A stretch of 64,000 bases of DNA, from contig NZ_CP146094.1 of NCBI RefSeq assembly GCF_037023145.1, positions 1 to 64,000 on the forward strand, read 5' to 3'. This DNA comes from Ralstonia sp. RRA. GTDB taxonomy: Bacteria > Pseudomonadota > Gammaproteobacteria > Burkholderiales > Burkholderiaceae. The notes under the pieces were generated by a model. That model was not told the origin of the DNA. It worked only from the letters and a program-made list of their open reading frames with translations, and ran no database searches. Of this stretch, positions 8,506 to 17,715 are shown piece by piece (within the stretch, counting starts at the first letter, position 1; every line of letters begins with the position of its first letter). The position numbers and the translations under genes were made by a program.

Positions 8506-9651
8506 CTATTGCTTGGCAAGCCATTCCCTGTATCGCAATTCGAGCTCATGTTTCACGCCTGCGATCTGCTGCTGCACGGGTCGAGCGTCAGTACGAGCCT
8601 CTGCCACGCGCTGCGCTGAATTGATCACCTGCCATGCCGGGTAGTCATGGAAGGGGTTCAGGCCCATCAAATTGCCGTCGAGGCCATTCGGAAGCGGCGG
8701 CAGTATCTTCAGGCGGCAATAGAGAGCGCTCGCACGCTGCAGATCCCAATCGGATTTGTAGAGCAGCAACGCACTGAGCGCCAACAGTGCGGGTCCCATC
8801 GGCCCCCATTCGGTAGGATGCTTGTGAACTATCGCCGGCGGTTTCGATCCTGGACCGAAGAGATGGGTGGCAGCGAAGCTGGAAAGCTTACAGGCAGCCT
8901 CATACTTGTCCTGCAGACACGACGGGTCTAGCACGACCTCTCCGGCATACTGAGCCAACAATCGCAAAGGACGTTCGATCGACTGGCGCCTATAAAAGGC
9001 CCACGGCACACCTAGGCTGAATAGATGCTCGTTGCGACGTGCCCATTCGGCTTTGGCTGCAGCATCCCAATCAAAGCCAGGCAACGCGCCATGCTCCGGC
9101 GCGAATGGCAAGTTGCCGGGCGTCCATGCGCGCGTTGCCTGCATATCGACGCACCATTCGAGCAGCTCGGGCGTGACGTCGAGCGTTATAGCGTGAGCCT
9201 CTTTTTCCCGCAGGAACCATAAGCGCATGTCCCGCATGTCGGACTGACTGAATAGGCCCGCCGTGATCCCGCGGCATACCAGATCACGAATGGCCTTTGT
9301 GAGTGCCGTCTTGTCGCTGCCGAAGTCGGTCCGGTACTCTGCGCCTCTGACCTTCTGCTCGTCAAAGTAATCGCATAGCGGACTGTGAGGATTGGCGCCG
9401 TCTGCCGTGCGAAAGCGGAAGTGGCCTTGTGCGATCGCCTTGCCTGTACTTTTCGAGCGCGCACCTCTCACCAGCCTCGCGCCTTGCGCCCCGCAGCAAC
9501 TGCATTCAATGTCGCTAGCTGCCTTCGATCGGACCTCTGGCGGCATGTTGACCAGTTCGGGATCGTCCTTGGCTTGATATGCGTTGAGCGCGAGCCATTG
9601 CTCTAAATCGAGCTCTCGCCGCGCCTCCCTCGAATACGCGGTGATTGGCAT
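8506..9651 (-). CDS. Hypothetical zinc-ribbon-like protein, 381 aa
   Basis: ATG 9651 (MPITAYSREARREL) follows AGGAG. Around residues 45-100 it has CSCCGAQGARLVRG, then HFRF and HSPLC, an arrangement like the CoiA-type N-terminal zinc-binding region that precedes some nuclease domains; this is inference. The rest is helical with no clear catalytic motif. Upstream (9690-9720) the sequence TTCCCGGCAGGGGA resembles, but does not match, the dyad found at other promoters. Confidence 0.6.
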   Translation of the reverse strand: MPITAYSREARRELDLEQWLALNAYQAKDDPELVNMPPEVRSKAASDIECSCCGAQGARLVRGARSKSTGKAIAQGHFRFRTADGANPHSPLCDYFDEQKVRGAEYRTDFGSDKTALTKAIRDLVCRGITAGLFSQSDMRDMRLWFLREKEAHAITLDVTPELLEWCVDMQATRAWTPGNLPFAPEHGALPGFDWDAAAKAEWARRNEHLFSLGVPWAFYRRQSIERPLRLLAQYAGEVVLDPSCLQDKYEAACKLSSFAATHLFGPGSKPPAIVHKHPTEWGPMGPALLALSALLLYKSDWDLQRASALYCRLKILPPLPNGLDGNLMGLNPFHDYPAWQVINSAQRVAEARTDARPVQQQIAGVKHELELRYREWLAKQ

Positions 9652-9802
9652 GGGGCCTCTCCTTGTGTCCGCTGTGCAATGAGTGCTTGGTTCGCTTCCC
9701 GGCAGGGGATTCCAGCCGAAAAGACGACAACCAGAATTTTCCCATGACAGCAACGGCTTGAGCCGCCTTGCTTCTCACTTTTCTGTGATCGGCGCCAAGG
9801 CC

Positions 9803-10003
9803 TCAGAATTGAAGCAATTCCCAGCCGTCCTCGGCCGCCATGTCACGCCTTGAACTCTTGAACAGCATCGTGTCGATCGGCTCACCGTCTTGACGGCAGC
9901 GCTGCAGGAAAACAGTAGCACCCAAAACGAGCAGGATCTTGCTGATGCGGCCGCAGTTTGGACCTCGTGTCTCGCGCCAGATTTGCCCACGCACAATCTG
10001 CAT
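9803..10003 (-). CDS. Small hypothetical protein, 66 aa
   Basis: Short gene starting MQIVRGQIWRETRGPNCGRI at 10003. GGGGTG lies 8 nt upstream. Two cysteines and an acidic C-terminus (DMAAEDGWELLQF). The opening is typical of small phage/plasmid proteins of unknown function. Confidence 0.5.
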   Translation of the reverse strand: MQIVRGQIWRETRGPNCGRISKILLVLGATVFLQRCRQDGEPIDTMLFKSSRRDMAAEDGWELLQF

Positions 10004-10065
10004 TCCTGACACCCCGATTCCTAGGTTGGAGGAAACTCCTGGAGTACAGTCTCCGTGCTTTCGAT

Positions 10066-10362
10066 TCAGGCGCGCGGGTACAGAATGAGAAAGCCAACGA
10101 GGGTTGTGGCAACTCCGGCCCCGCCGAAGGAGACAATCTGCTCGAGGCCCGCACCGACATACGCCAGCGCCCCTGTTGCGAGCGCCGAAATGATGGCCGG
10201 AGGGGCGACAAAGGCCCAAAACGTCGATTTCCAAAACCTTCGGCGGCTCTCAGCCAACTGCCTCGCTGCCTCTCCGCTGGCCAACATCTGCGCTTGGTGC
10301 TCCAGCAGACTGGCATACAAGCGCTGTGCTTGCTTCGTTTCAAATTTGACTGCCGATCTCAT
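10066..10362 (-). CDS. Small membrane protein, 98 aa
   Basis: ATG 10362 with GGAGG 4-5 nt upstream. The N-terminal half is an amphipathic helix rich in Q/R/E (QAQRLYASLLEHQAQML). Two transmembrane segments follow (FVAPPAIISALATGALAYV and GGAGVATTLVGFLILY). 10 nt downstream of a second small membrane gene, so probably one operon. Function unknown. Confidence 0.65.
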   Translation of the reverse strand: MRSAVKFETKQAQRLYASLLEHQAQMLASGEAARQLAESRRRFWKSTFWAFVAPPAIISALATGALAYVGAGLEQIVSFGGAGVATTLVGFLILYPRA

Positions 10363-10372
10363 CGTCTCCTCC

Positions 10373-10579
10373 CTACTTCGGATAGCGGCCAGTGAAGGCC
10401 ACCGTCGCAAACCGCTTGGCGAGAGGCCAAGACGCCACGAAGTAGCCTGCAAGGCCAAGGCAAAGGGGAACGGAAGATCCAGTGACAAACGATCCCAAGG
10501 CGCCGGCGATCGCAAGGATCACACCTACTTTGAAGCCGCGTAGGCTGCGCGCGTCGGAAACTCGTTCGATGACTTTCAT
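10373..10579 (-). CDS. Small membrane protein, 68 aa
   Basis: ATG 10579, AGGAAAG upstream. A basic start (MKVIERVSDARSLRGF) precedes two hydrophobic segments (VGVILAIAGALGSFV and VPLCLGLAGYFVAS). Operon partner of the gene at 10066-10362. Confidence 0.6.
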   Translation of the reverse strand: MKVIERVSDARSLRGFKVGVILAIAGALGSFVTGSSVPLCLGLAGYFVASWPLAKRFATVAFTGRYPK

Positions 10580-10688
10580 TGCTGATCTTTCCTAGGATTG
10601 GTTGGGTGCTGACTAAACATGCATTGGTCAATGCCGTTCCGCGAGGCGCCTCGCACCATTGCAACGGCCGCTACCATCTTCATCTCGA

Positions 10689-11153
10689 TCAACGCTTTTC
10701 TGTCCTCTTGGCGTCTGCAATGTACTCGCCATTTGCACGCTTGAGCCGAAGCACTGGAATGCCATTTCGCTCTTGGCGGTCGACGGACCAGACCTCGGAT
10801 GTCCGAGCCCCATCCGAACCGTAAAGGACGACGGGCACTTCTTGCGTGTTAGGTCCGATCACTACACAGCCCGAACCGTCCACCGGATGGCCGCCCATGA
10901 ACCAGAGATGCGTTGAAGGTGGCACGGGAACACGAGGGCACAAATCGCTCCCCATCATGAGCCTATCGTGCCCGCCCACCTCAACCTGGTATCCCGGCGG
11001 GATCACGGTTGTCACGCTCGGCGCCCCCGCAGCTTTGTATGCCGCGGCCCCAATGTCGGTAAGCACACCCGCATTTGCCGCTATCGTGGATATGCATGCA
11101 GCCATGGCTACCAGCACATCGGCCGCCTTAAGATTCCGATTCATGTTGGACAT
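10689..11153 (-). CDS. Exported protein, 154 aa
   Basis: Start chosen at ATG 11153 (MSNMNRNLKAADV) because GGAAGGG lies just upstream; ATG 11144 is possible. The signal peptide is probably cleaved after ANA (CISTIAANA-GVLTD). The mature protein ends with a basic tail and contains VWSVDRQERNGIPVLRL. It resembles the exported gene at 13525-13875 in size and in its PPG-x-VEVGG / PPGAHVG turns. Confidence 0.6.
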   Translation of the reverse strand: MSNMNRNLKAADVLVAMAACISTIAANAGVLTDIGAAAYKAAGAPSVTTVIPPGYQVEVGGHDRLMMGSDLCPRVPVPPSTHLWFMGGHPVDGSGCVVIGPNTQEVPVVLYGSDGARTSEVWSVDRQERNGIPVLRLKRANGEYIADAKRTEKR

Positions 11154-11177
11154 TTCCCTTCCCATGATCTTTCCGCG

Positions 11178-11420
11178 TTACAGATCGGCAGCCTGAAAAA
11201 TTGGCCGCATAACCTGCAAAGGCAGGAACCTGACGCCGCGTTTTCTGGCTTCGGCTGTCACCAACTCATGTCGGTTGATTCGCTTAGGATCGGCTGCAGA
11301 GTTTGCCTTGCGCGCGACCCGCAACAAATTTTCAGCAAACTCCCTTTCCAGCTTGTCTTGATGCTTTGCTAGTGCCCCGGATGATCCTTTACCGTGCGCG
11401 GCAATCTGAAGTTTGCTCAT
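11178..11420 (-). CDS. Small basic protein, 80 aa
   Basis: ATG 11420 preceded by AGGA. Rich in K/R and A (HQDKLEREFAENLLRVARKA), predicted soluble and helical. It could bind nucleic acid, but no motif supports this. 24 nt upstream of the exported gene. Confidence 0.5.
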   Translation of the reverse strand: MSKLQIAAHGKGSSGALAKHQDKLEREFAENLLRVARKANSAADPKRINRHELVTAEARKRGVRFLPLQVMRPIFQAADL

Positions 11421-11468
11421 TCCTAGACGTGCTCAGGCATCTTGCGACGCCTCCATCGCACTTCCGTT

Positions 11469-11849
11469 CTAGTGGTTGAAAATCGGTTCGATGACCGCAT
11501 AGAGTTCCGCAGCCTCCCTGCGGAGGGCTGTGCGTTGAATGTCTGTCATCTGTTCCCAGGTTCGCGTCTTGCTCGATGCAGTGAGTTCAATCCCGGATGC
11601 TTTGAGTAGATCTGTTCCTGGGTCGAGAAGTGCCTCGAGATAACCGAGCACAGCGTCGCAAAATGTCTCACCTCCGCCGCTACTGCGAAGATCGAGGCGA
11701 TGTTCCTCCAAGCCAATATAGAAGCGCTCAGCGGCCGCTTTGTCGGCGCTGGAAATCGCGCAGCCAAGCGCGGCTAATTCCTCGTGAGGAAATTCCTTCA
11801 GGAGGAGGGAAGCTAGGACCGGGGAAAGAGGCCGTTGTATATCGATCAT
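11469..11849 (-). CDS. Hypothetical protein, 126 aa
   Basis: ATG 11849 with GAGGAGAG about 9 nt upstream. All-alpha soluble protein (MIDIQRPLSPVLASLLLKEF ... WEQMTDIQRTALRREAAELY). No recognised family. Confidence 0.6.
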   Translation of the reverse strand: MIDIQRPLSPVLASLLLKEFPHEELAALGCAISSADKAAAERFYIGLEEHRLDLRSSGGGETFCDAVLGYLEALLDPGTDLLKASGIELTASSKTRTWEQMTDIQRTALRREAAELYAVIEPIFNH

Positions 11850-11884
11850 GGAGCGCTCTCCTCGAGTCTCAGTGGCAACGCACT

Positions 11885-12343
11885 TCATTCGAACGGGCGT
11901 GCTTGCTTTCGCTTGACCAAAGAAACGAGCGTGCCAGCGGGCTGGCTGGAAATCCGAGTCTCCGCCAGCTTCATGGTCCAAGCATCGTAAGCTCCGTGCA
12001 CAGTACCGCCCGCGTCTACCCATCCACCTGCTGGCCCCATCAACTTCACGTACTCGGGCGCTTTGCTGACCGAAACCGCGCGGTCACTGACAAGCAGAAC
12101 GTCCCCCAATGTCTCGGCGGCAAACGGTGTGTCTGTGAATCTTGACGCTATGAACTTGGCCTGTGTGCGACTACCGGTATAGCTCGTCGGCACATTGAGC
12201 TCAGCCACGGTGCGAGCGTCATCGAAATCGCAGGCTGTGGCAAGTTCAGATGAAATCGCCCAACCTGGTGCCTTGCACGGGTCTTGTCTTGCGTCTGCTG
12301 GTGCGAGTCCCAGAGCAATCAACAAAGTCAGAATTGCAGTCAT
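11885..12343 (-). CDS. Exported protein, 152 aa
   Basis: ATG 12343, AGGA upstream. Short signal peptide (MTAILTLLIALGLAPADA) with cleavage near ADA-RQD. The mature domain has two cysteines (DPCKAPG, ATACDFD). Likely periplasmic. Part of the run of small exported and membrane proteins between 10 and 19 kb. Confidence 0.6.
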   Translation of the reverse strand: MTAILTLLIALGLAPADARQDPCKAPGWAISSELATACDFDDARTVAELNVPTSYTGSRTQAKFIASRFTDTPFAAETLGDVLLVSDRAVSVSKAPEYVKLMGPAGGWVDAGGTVHGAYDAWTMKLAETRISSQPAGTLVSLVKRKQARPFE

Positions 12344-12399
12344 GATTATCCTAGCCGTTGAGGCCTCGCCTCTCGGTTCAGCGGTCTGAACCGACTTGC

Positions 12400-13026
12400 T
12401 TAATTGGTGACGTCGTCATCACCGAAAAACCGCAGCGGGATCCACTTCCCTATTGGGCTTCTGCGCATCGACCAAGAGGGATCCTTCCCTGTCTGCTGCC
12501 GGACGTGATCCCCATAGGAGAGCCAAGCAGTCCCCCCTGTCCAGAAACCAAGCAGAAGAAGCAAAAAAGGTAGAACCGGCAAGGTCGCAAGAACCACAGC
12601 GCAGAGGATCGATGCGGCACTGGCGAACGCAAAGACTGCCGCAGCCTGAACGCGTGCCCCTGAAAGGTCAGCGTACGCTTGAACGGACTTAGTCGCCGGC
12701 GCGACTGCAGCCAAATATTTCCCACCCGAGTCATCAAAGACTCCGGCGGAAATCTGCAGTTCAGCGCGCACTTTATCTGGACCAAAAGTCTTCGCGAGTC
12801 CGACGACACCGCCCTCTTCCCTCATCAAAATGACGAATCCGGCATCGATACGCGCAGCGTGCCAGAGCTCTGTCAGGGCATCCCCTCGGGCCCAGCCAGG
12901 CGAACGTAGAACCCCTCCGGCCTGCATCTCGCTTTCAAGTGCGGCCCAATCCGGAAGGCCAAATCGGTGCGCCATTCGATCGCGCTCCCTCCACCACGGC
13001 CTCGAACTGAAATCTATCTCGTCCAT
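12400..13026 (-). CDS. Membrane protein, 208 aa
   Basis: ATG 13026 (MDEIDFSSRPWWRERDRM) is preferred because AGGA lies 7 nt upstream; the longer open frame has no ribosome site. The N-terminal cytoplasmic domain of about 130 residues is followed by two closely spaced hydrophobic segments (FASAASILCAVVLATLPVLP and FLLLLLGFWTGG). Function unknown. Confidence 0.6.
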   Translation of the reverse strand: MDEIDFSSRPWWRERDRMAHRFGLPDWAALESEMQAGGVLRSPGWARGDALTELWHAARIDAGFVILMREEGGVVGLAKTFGPDKVRAELQISAGVFDDSGGKYLAAVAPATKSVQAYADLSGARVQAAAVFAFASAASILCAVVLATLPVLPFLLLLLGFWTGGTAWLSYGDHVRQQTGKDPSWSMRRSPIGKWIPLRFFGDDDVTN

Positions 13027-13223
13027 GTTTGTTCCTGTCACCATTTCATTTGCGGCGCGGCCGGTGAACACGACGTGCTGGTCTGGCTTCCACCTTTCCT
13101 CGCTGGGCTCCGCGGAGATCTTTTGCCCCTTATGATGGGCCGATATGCCCTGAGGCCGGCCAGTGGCACAGCCTTTCTCGAAAATTTCTGCAGCTGCAAT
13201 ATCGTTTTGCACGGCTCATCTTG

Positions 13224-13412
13224 TTATTCCTGCCGGCCGCGCCTGGCGCGGTGAATCACCGCTTCTGCGACGCGCGCCCTATCTATGGCCTCCTTCGCTG
13301 CAGAACTGGCGGTCCGGCTCGCTACCGAAGCCATGATGAGCGGCAGATTGTCGTCGTCCAGATATGGCTTCAACTCGGCGAGCCTGCCTCTGAGATGGTC
13401 GAATTCATCCAT
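13224..13412 (-). CDS. Small helical protein, 62 aa
   Basis: ATG 13412 (MDEFDHLRGRLAELKPYL), helical throughout with a basic tail. No clear SD, and no family recognised. Confidence 0.45.
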   Translation of the reverse strand: MDEFDHLRGRLAELKPYLDDDNLPLIMASVASRTASSAAKEAIDRARVAEAVIHRARRGRQE

Positions 13413-13524
13413 TCAAGTTACCAATCAATGAAGGCGGGCATCGTTGCGTTCCACTGTCGTTTTGGACCACGCTTCCCAGGGAGATAGCCCGCGAGTTCCG
13501 GTAGACGAAGGTCACGCCTTTCTC

Positions 13525-13875
13525 TTACCGATTGCGGCGGCTGAGCACCACATGCTGATCGGGCTGCTCCCCGTCTTTTGCGAGTACGGCGCAGACCTCG
13601 TATCGCCCTTGATTTGTGGGGAAAATCAGCGGACTTTGAGTGGCTCCGCCCTTGTAGTAGACCTTCGTTCCTGAGTCTGGACGCTCCTCATTACCGACGT
13701 GCGCACCGGGCGGGAGATCTATCTGGACAGTCATTCCGGGAACTACACGCACGACAGCGACGGTGCCTTGTGCGATGCGTTCTGCGCAGCGTGGTTCACC
13801 GGCATGGCTCACCACGCTGAGCGTTGCGCTGGCAAGAAGAAGCGACATTTTTGCCTTCATGGCTTTTTCAATCAT
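13525..13875 (-). CDS. Exported protein, 116 aa
   Basis: ATG 13875 overlaps the stop of the preceding gene (ATGA), so it is translationally coupled. The signal peptide MKAKMSLLLASATLSVVSHA starts at residue 6 and ends before GEPRC. The mature protein is beta-rich (VRVVPGMTVQIDLPPGAHVG). Periplasmic, function unknown. Confidence 0.6.
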   Translation of the reverse strand: MIEKAMKAKMSLLLASATLSVVSHAGEPRCAERIAQGTVAVVRVVPGMTVQIDLPPGAHVGNEERPDSGTKVYYKGGATQSPLIFPTNQGRYEVCAVLAKDGEQPDQHVVLSRRNR

Positions 13876-14090
13876 TCGAGGGTCAACCGGCAGAACTCTT
13901 CGATCAGCACCATCACCAGCAAACAAACGCCGATACCAAGCGGCGTGCTCAGGAGCACCACGATGTTACGTGACAAGCCCCACCCTAAAAGCTGAGCCAG
14001 GGCAAAACCAGATGCGCTCACGAGGATGCAAAGGACGGCGGCCGCAAGGGGACCGCGTTGGTATAGAAACAGCTTCATCTTCTCAGTCAT
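13872..14090 (-). CDS. Small membrane protein, 72 aa
   Basis: ATG 14090 (MTEKMKLFLYQRGPLAAAV) with GGAAG close upstream. Two transmembrane segments (LAAAVLCILVSASGFALAQL and VVLLSTPLGIGVCLLVMVLI). Coupled to the exported gene downstream. Confidence 0.6.
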   Translation of the reverse strand: MTEKMKLFLYQRGPLAAAVLCILVSASGFALAQLLGWGLSRNIVVLLSTPLGIGVCLLVMVLIEEFCRLTLE

Positions 14091-14241
14091 GATCTTCCAT
14101 ATTTTCGACCGGTGGATAGACACCCTATTGGGGCGCTGCTATCCGAACTGCCAAGTCGATTCCTTCACAGGGGAACGTCATGGAACCTATCGAAATCAGG
14201 TCCGCCCGAACGTCATGAAACGTAATGAGGTGCGAAGACAC

Positions 14242-14427
14242 CTAATTTGCGAACGGGTTCATTGCACGAACCACAGCGCCAACAACCTCGGCTCGAAACT
14301 CAGAATACTCAGCTGGCCACTTTCGAAAGCAACGTGCCGCAAAATCATCGTCGCGTTTGGAATTCGGCTTCCCACGCTTGCTGTTCTCCAAGATCGGCCG
14401 CAAGCGCGCCTTAGTCGTTTCGTCCAT
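14242..14427 (-). CDS. Small basic protein, 61 aa
   Basis: ATG 14427 with GGAAGAAGG directly before it. MDETTKARLRPILENSKRGK start, basic and soluble. Lies 8 nt downstream of the MmcB-like gene, so co-transcribed with it. Confidence 0.5.
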   Translation of the reverse strand: MDETTKARLRPILENSKRGKPNSKRDDDFAARCFRKWPAEYSEFRAEVVGAVVRAMNPFAN

Positions 14428-14435
14428 CCTTCTTC

Positions 14436-15116
14436 CTATACGGTGTTGAACGCGCCTGGCTTCAAAATCAAGTTCATGAAATGGTGCGTCGACAATTCAA
14501 CACGGCGCTTCTTGGGCCGTTTCACGACATCGAAGATACCCTCTTTACTTTCAATTACTAGCCCGCAATCGAGGGGAACTTCAGCAGCGTCGATGATTCC
14601 AGGGGGAGCGGCGTAGTACATCACCTCAGAGATCGCGGCATAGCCACCGCGTTTCTCTGGCTTCGCCAAGTCGGATAGGAAATCGGACCGGCTGATCTTG
14701 ACCTCATGCACACACGGATTGATCCGCTTGGCATCGTAGGTCTTCGCCATCGAAAACACGTCGGGGCGGATCGCCTGGCGCGCTCCTGTGGGAAGCTCAA
14801 TGAGTAGCTCAATGTTCTCCCACGTTACGCGACTCTGGTCCCTCAGCCACGCGGCCAATCGGCCTGAAAGCTCATGATGGGGTTTCCGCCGCGTGATTTC
14901 GCGCTGTTTTTCCTCATGCAACTCTAGCTCCCCCGCATGAGTGATGACGAATTGAGCCCCGCCGAACTGGCGATCTATGCGAGCGATGAAGCCTGCAGCG
15001 ACAAGGTCCAAGTCAATGTTGTCGGCAAGGCTCGCTGAGCCGTGATGGCCGCACCTGAAATACGCTCTCAGTCGACTGTAATGCTGTCGTGTCATCGTCG
15101 CCATGGCCCGAGGCAT
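14436..15116 (-). CDS. MmcB-like PD-(D/E)XK protein, 226 aa
   Basis: The C-terminal half carries RPDVFSMAKTYDAKRI followed by HEVKISRSDFLSDL. This D-x(n)-E-x-K arrangement of a PD-(D/E)XK nuclease fold is close to the MmcB family, which is linked to DNA repair in alpha-proteobacteria. The next segment (GGYAAISEVMYYAAPPGI) also fits that family. The N-terminal 90 residues look like a winged helix (MTRQHYSRLRAYF ... LDLVAAGFIARI). The start is uncertain: ATG 15116 has GGAG only 2 nt away, and ATG 15101 and 15092 are alternatives. Confidence 0.55.
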   Translation of the reverse strand: MPRAMATMTRQHYSRLRAYFRCGHHGSASLADNIDLDLVAAGFIARIDRQFGGAQFVITHAGELELHEEKQREITRRKPHHELSGRLAAWLRDQSRVTWENIELLIELPTGARQAIRPDVFSMAKTYDAKRINPCVHEVKISRSDFLSDLAKPEKRGGYAAISEVMYYAAPPGIIDAAEVPLDCGLVIESKEGIFDVVKRPKKRRVELSTHHFMNLILKPGAFNTV

Positions 15117-15332
15117 TTCTCCAGCGGTTTTGACGGTAGCAACCCCTAAAAGCTCAGTCTTCTCGATCGGATCTCTCGGCACTTTCAATGGAGCGAATGA
15201 ATCAAGCGAACACGGACATATGGGTCGGTGCAAGTGTCGAGGGGTGGCCCGTCACGAATTTGCCAACAACAGATGCCCCACCTTGGCCTTCTGCGCTGCT
15301 GACGCCTCTTTATCTTGGGATTCAACTACCTG

Positions 15333-15950
15333 TCAGAGAGGACCACCATCCTCTGACTCTTTCACAATGTAAAAGTGATCCCCCATCGGACGGACAGATT
15401 TACCCGGGATGTGGGCGGAAAGCATTTCTCGGTCGGTCGGGTCATACTTCAGCGTATAAGCGACACCTGCTGACAAAGGTGCGGCGTCAAGCCCCCAACT
15501 CCAACTTCTTGCAAGAGACCCTGTCGCACCTGCAGTGCGTATCTCGTTCTCGTGCGAATACTTAACAAGTAGGAAGTGGATGCGATCGGGGTCTAATCCT
15601 GCTAACGAGAGCGCGAGGATCAAACTCCCAGACAAAAAGGGGGCGAGAAAGATGGACGCTGCACTTCGCCATCGGCCTTGAGTCGCATTTCGGATGGATC
15701 CGGCCAGCCAATACCAAGAAAGCGGCAGTAGGAACAGGACTGATACCACGGCGATGCAGGTCACAGCCTTACCTACTTCCCATAGGCCGATGCCTATGAA
15801 TAGGAGGCACGACCACAACAAGAAATGTCGACTGCAAAATTTGTCATGGTTATCCGTCCCCCGACCTTTCGGAAGGTGCAATTTGGCGCACGCACGCACA
15901 TCGTCTGCACCTTGGCGCCGCACCTCTGCCTCTCGCTTAACCGTCATCAT
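15333..15950 (-). CDS. Membrane protein, 205 aa
   Basis: ATG 15950. After a 40-residue basic N-terminus there are about three transmembrane segments (LLWSCLLFIGIGLW, CIAVVSVLFLLPLSWYWLAG, IFLAPFLSGSLILALSLAGL). An extracytoplasmic or cytoplasmic C-terminal domain of about 85 residues follows. Function unknown. Confidence 0.6.
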   Translation of the reverse strand: MMTVKREAEVRRQGADDVRACAKLHLPKGRGTDNHDKFCSRHFLLWSCLLFIGIGLWEVGKAVTCIAVVSVLFLLPLSWYWLAGSIRNATQGRWRSAASIFLAPFLSGSLILALSLAGLDPDRIHFLLVKYSHENEIRTAGATGSLARSWSWGLDAAPLSAGVAYTLKYDPTDREMLSAHIPGKSVRPMGDHFYIVKESEDGGPL

Positions 15951-16075
15951 TCGCTCAATGCGCGTTCTTTAGCCGGCCTGTAAGGGGCGCTTCCCACGCT
16001 AAGAGATTCTTCCATTCTGAGCCCCCGACGATTGTCGCCACAGCGCAGCGACATCGATCAAGAGCTTTCCGTTCG

Positions 16076-16516
16076 CTACTTGTGGGCACCGGACTGTTGA
16101 AGTGCGGCCAATTCGGAGAGCTTCGCCAGAATCTGCATATTCGTGATGTTCAGTTGATCCAGCTTCTTCTCAATACGCTCGCTGTCACTTTCGACAACGT
16201 ACTGCCACGTCCCTGGGGCGCCTTTGGCGGAGCCAAAACACTGCATCATTCGACCGTTGGCGTCGGTACTGATGCTGCCGGCAGAAATCGGGCCCGATGC
16301 AAGGTCGCAATGACTTCCCTGAATAGGGACTTGCTTAATCGCCATCGCTGCGCCGGCCGCATTGGCGACGTTGATGCTTTGACCGCCCTGTGTTGTGGCT
16401 GTCGGTGTGCCAATGGCATTGATGGCCTTGGCTTCCAGATGTGCCGATTGGGTGGCCGTTTCGGCTTGCGCGGTTGCGGCACAAACAGCAATTGCGATCA
16501 ACAGGAGTTGCTTCAT
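16076..16516 (-). CDS. Exported protein with C-terminal coiled coil, 146 aa
   Basis: ATG 16516 with AAGGGACAAG upstream. Clear signal peptide (MKQLLLIAIAVCAATAQA) followed by an A/T/N-rich stretch, a cysteine pair (SHCDLAS ... MMQCFGS) and a heptad-like C-terminus (SERIEKKLDQLNITNMQI). The middle part (ISTDANGRMMQCFGSAKGAP) recalls the tip domains of type IV pilus or shufflon adhesins. That is suggestive only, though a prepilin peptidase is encoded at 29.8 kb. Confidence 0.55.
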   Translation of the reverse strand: MKQLLLIAIAVCAATAQAETATQSAHLEAKAINAIGTPTATTQGGQSINVANAAGAAMAIKQVPIQGSHCDLASGPISAGSISTDANGRMMQCFGSAKGAPGTWQYVVESDSERIEKKLDQLNITNMQILAKLSELAALQQSGAHK

Positions 16517-16601
16517 TTTCTTGTCCCTTGTGAAGGTGTGTGTGATAGAGCTGAACGACCCACAGTTCTCTTGCATGGCGACTCGGGTTCTACTTCTTTT
16601 G

Positions 16602-16982
16602 TCAGCGGCGGAAGACGTGATACCTGGCGGCCGTAACGCAGGCCACAACCACTGAAACTGCACACATGCCCAATGCGAGCCTGTAAAGGGCGCGCGCCTC
16701 AACCAGCACCTGTATCGCCTTTTCATTGACCCCGCTTTCAGCGATGCGTACCAAGTCATCGAGGCTAATGGCACTCATCAGTGCCCAGATCAAGAGGGCA
16801 GCGCCGAATACCCATCCAGAGACAAAAACCATCGCCGTGAAGGCGATCTTCTCTGACGGCAAGCGCCGTTTCTCTCTTCTAGCCCTGGAACGCTCTCTGT
16901 TGGGCCCGATCGTGCGGCTTCCATCGGGGCCAAAGGTCTCGATCTCGACATGGGGTCGAGGTTGTGGTTGTAGATTCCCCAT
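16602..16982 (-). CDS. Membrane protein, 126 aa
   Basis: ATG 16982. Basic N-terminal 45 residues (NRERSRARREKRRLPSEK) and two transmembrane segments (AMVFVSGWVFGAALLIWALM and LALGMCAVSVVVACVTAA). Function unknown. Confidence 0.6.
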   Translation of the reverse strand: MGNLQPQPRPHVEIETFGPDGSRTIGPNRERSRARREKRRLPSEKIAFTAMVFVSGWVFGAALLIWALMSAISLDDLVRIAESGVNEKAIQVLVEARALYRLALGMCAVSVVVACVTAARYHVFRR

Positions 16983-16995
16983 ACTGCTCCCAGTC

Positions 16996-17358
16996 CTATG
17001 CGTTGCGAAAAAGAGCCTTCAAGCCGTGTACCAGCAACCGGTTGCGAATCGCGGCGCAACGGGCGCGCGACAGCGGCGTCAGTCGTTCGTCGTCCGCAAG
17101 GCGCATGAACCCGTCGAGGGTTCCATATGAAGCCAACACTGCCATGTTCAGCTTCAAGTGGCCCGTCTCGCGCAGCTCGACCAGGGCGGGGACTAGGGCC
17201 TCAAGTTGGTCGTCGATTTCCGCGAGGTGATCCAAGCTGTCGCCAACATGCGCGCTCATCTGGCGAAGAAGCTCCGCCAGCGTGTCCTCCGAGGCGCAGG
17301 CCAAGGGATTGAAAGCGATCGAAGGCTGGTTGCGGAGAACTTTGAACTGCATTGTCAT
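16996..17358 (-). CDS. Helical protein, 120 aa
   Basis: ATG 17358. Predominantly helical (EDTLAELLRQMSAHVGDSLD), soluble. 13 nt upstream of the membrane gene and 8 nt downstream of the next gene, so part of one operon. No motif recognised. Confidence 0.55.
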   Translation of the reverse strand: MTMQFKVLRNQPSIAFNPLACASEDTLAELLRQMSAHVGDSLDHLAEIDDQLEALVPALVELRETGHLKLNMAVLASYGTLDGFMRLADDERLTPLSRARCAAIRNRLLVHGLKALFRNA

Positions 17359-17366
17359 TTTTCCTG

Positions 17367-17612
17367 CTAGCCAGCGCGGTTCGCCCGGGTGGTTGAAGTT
17401 CGCACCGTCGCGACAGCGGCGGTCGGGAGCAGTGAGCCGGCTCGGCGCACCGCAACCTTCACTTTCCGCGAGCCGTGGCGTCGCATGCGCTCTAACTGAC
17501 GTAGCGCGCGATGTTCGAAAATCAGCACCATCGAGTGGCCCTTGTCAAAGGTGAAGACCTTTCCGCCACGGGCGCGAATCTTTTGCGCCATCACTTTTTG
17601 AATTACGGTCAT
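17367..17612 (-). CDS. Small basic protein, 81 aa
   Basis: ATG 17612. Highly basic (RALRQLERMRRHGSRKVKVA), soluble, possibly nucleic-acid binding. No family recognised. Confidence 0.5.
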   Translation of the reverse strand: MTVIQKVMAQKIRARGGKVFTFDKGHSMVLIFEHRALRQLERMRRHGSRKVKVAVRRAGSLLPTAAVATVRTSTTRANRAG

Positions 17613-17715
17613 GTTGTCGCCTTGCTCTTCCCTTTTTCCCGATCTGGTCGCAGATGGGTCCTAGGACCAGGAGCGCCGAATGATTGCTCGTCGCTTTCCT
17701 TAGATTGCTTGCAGC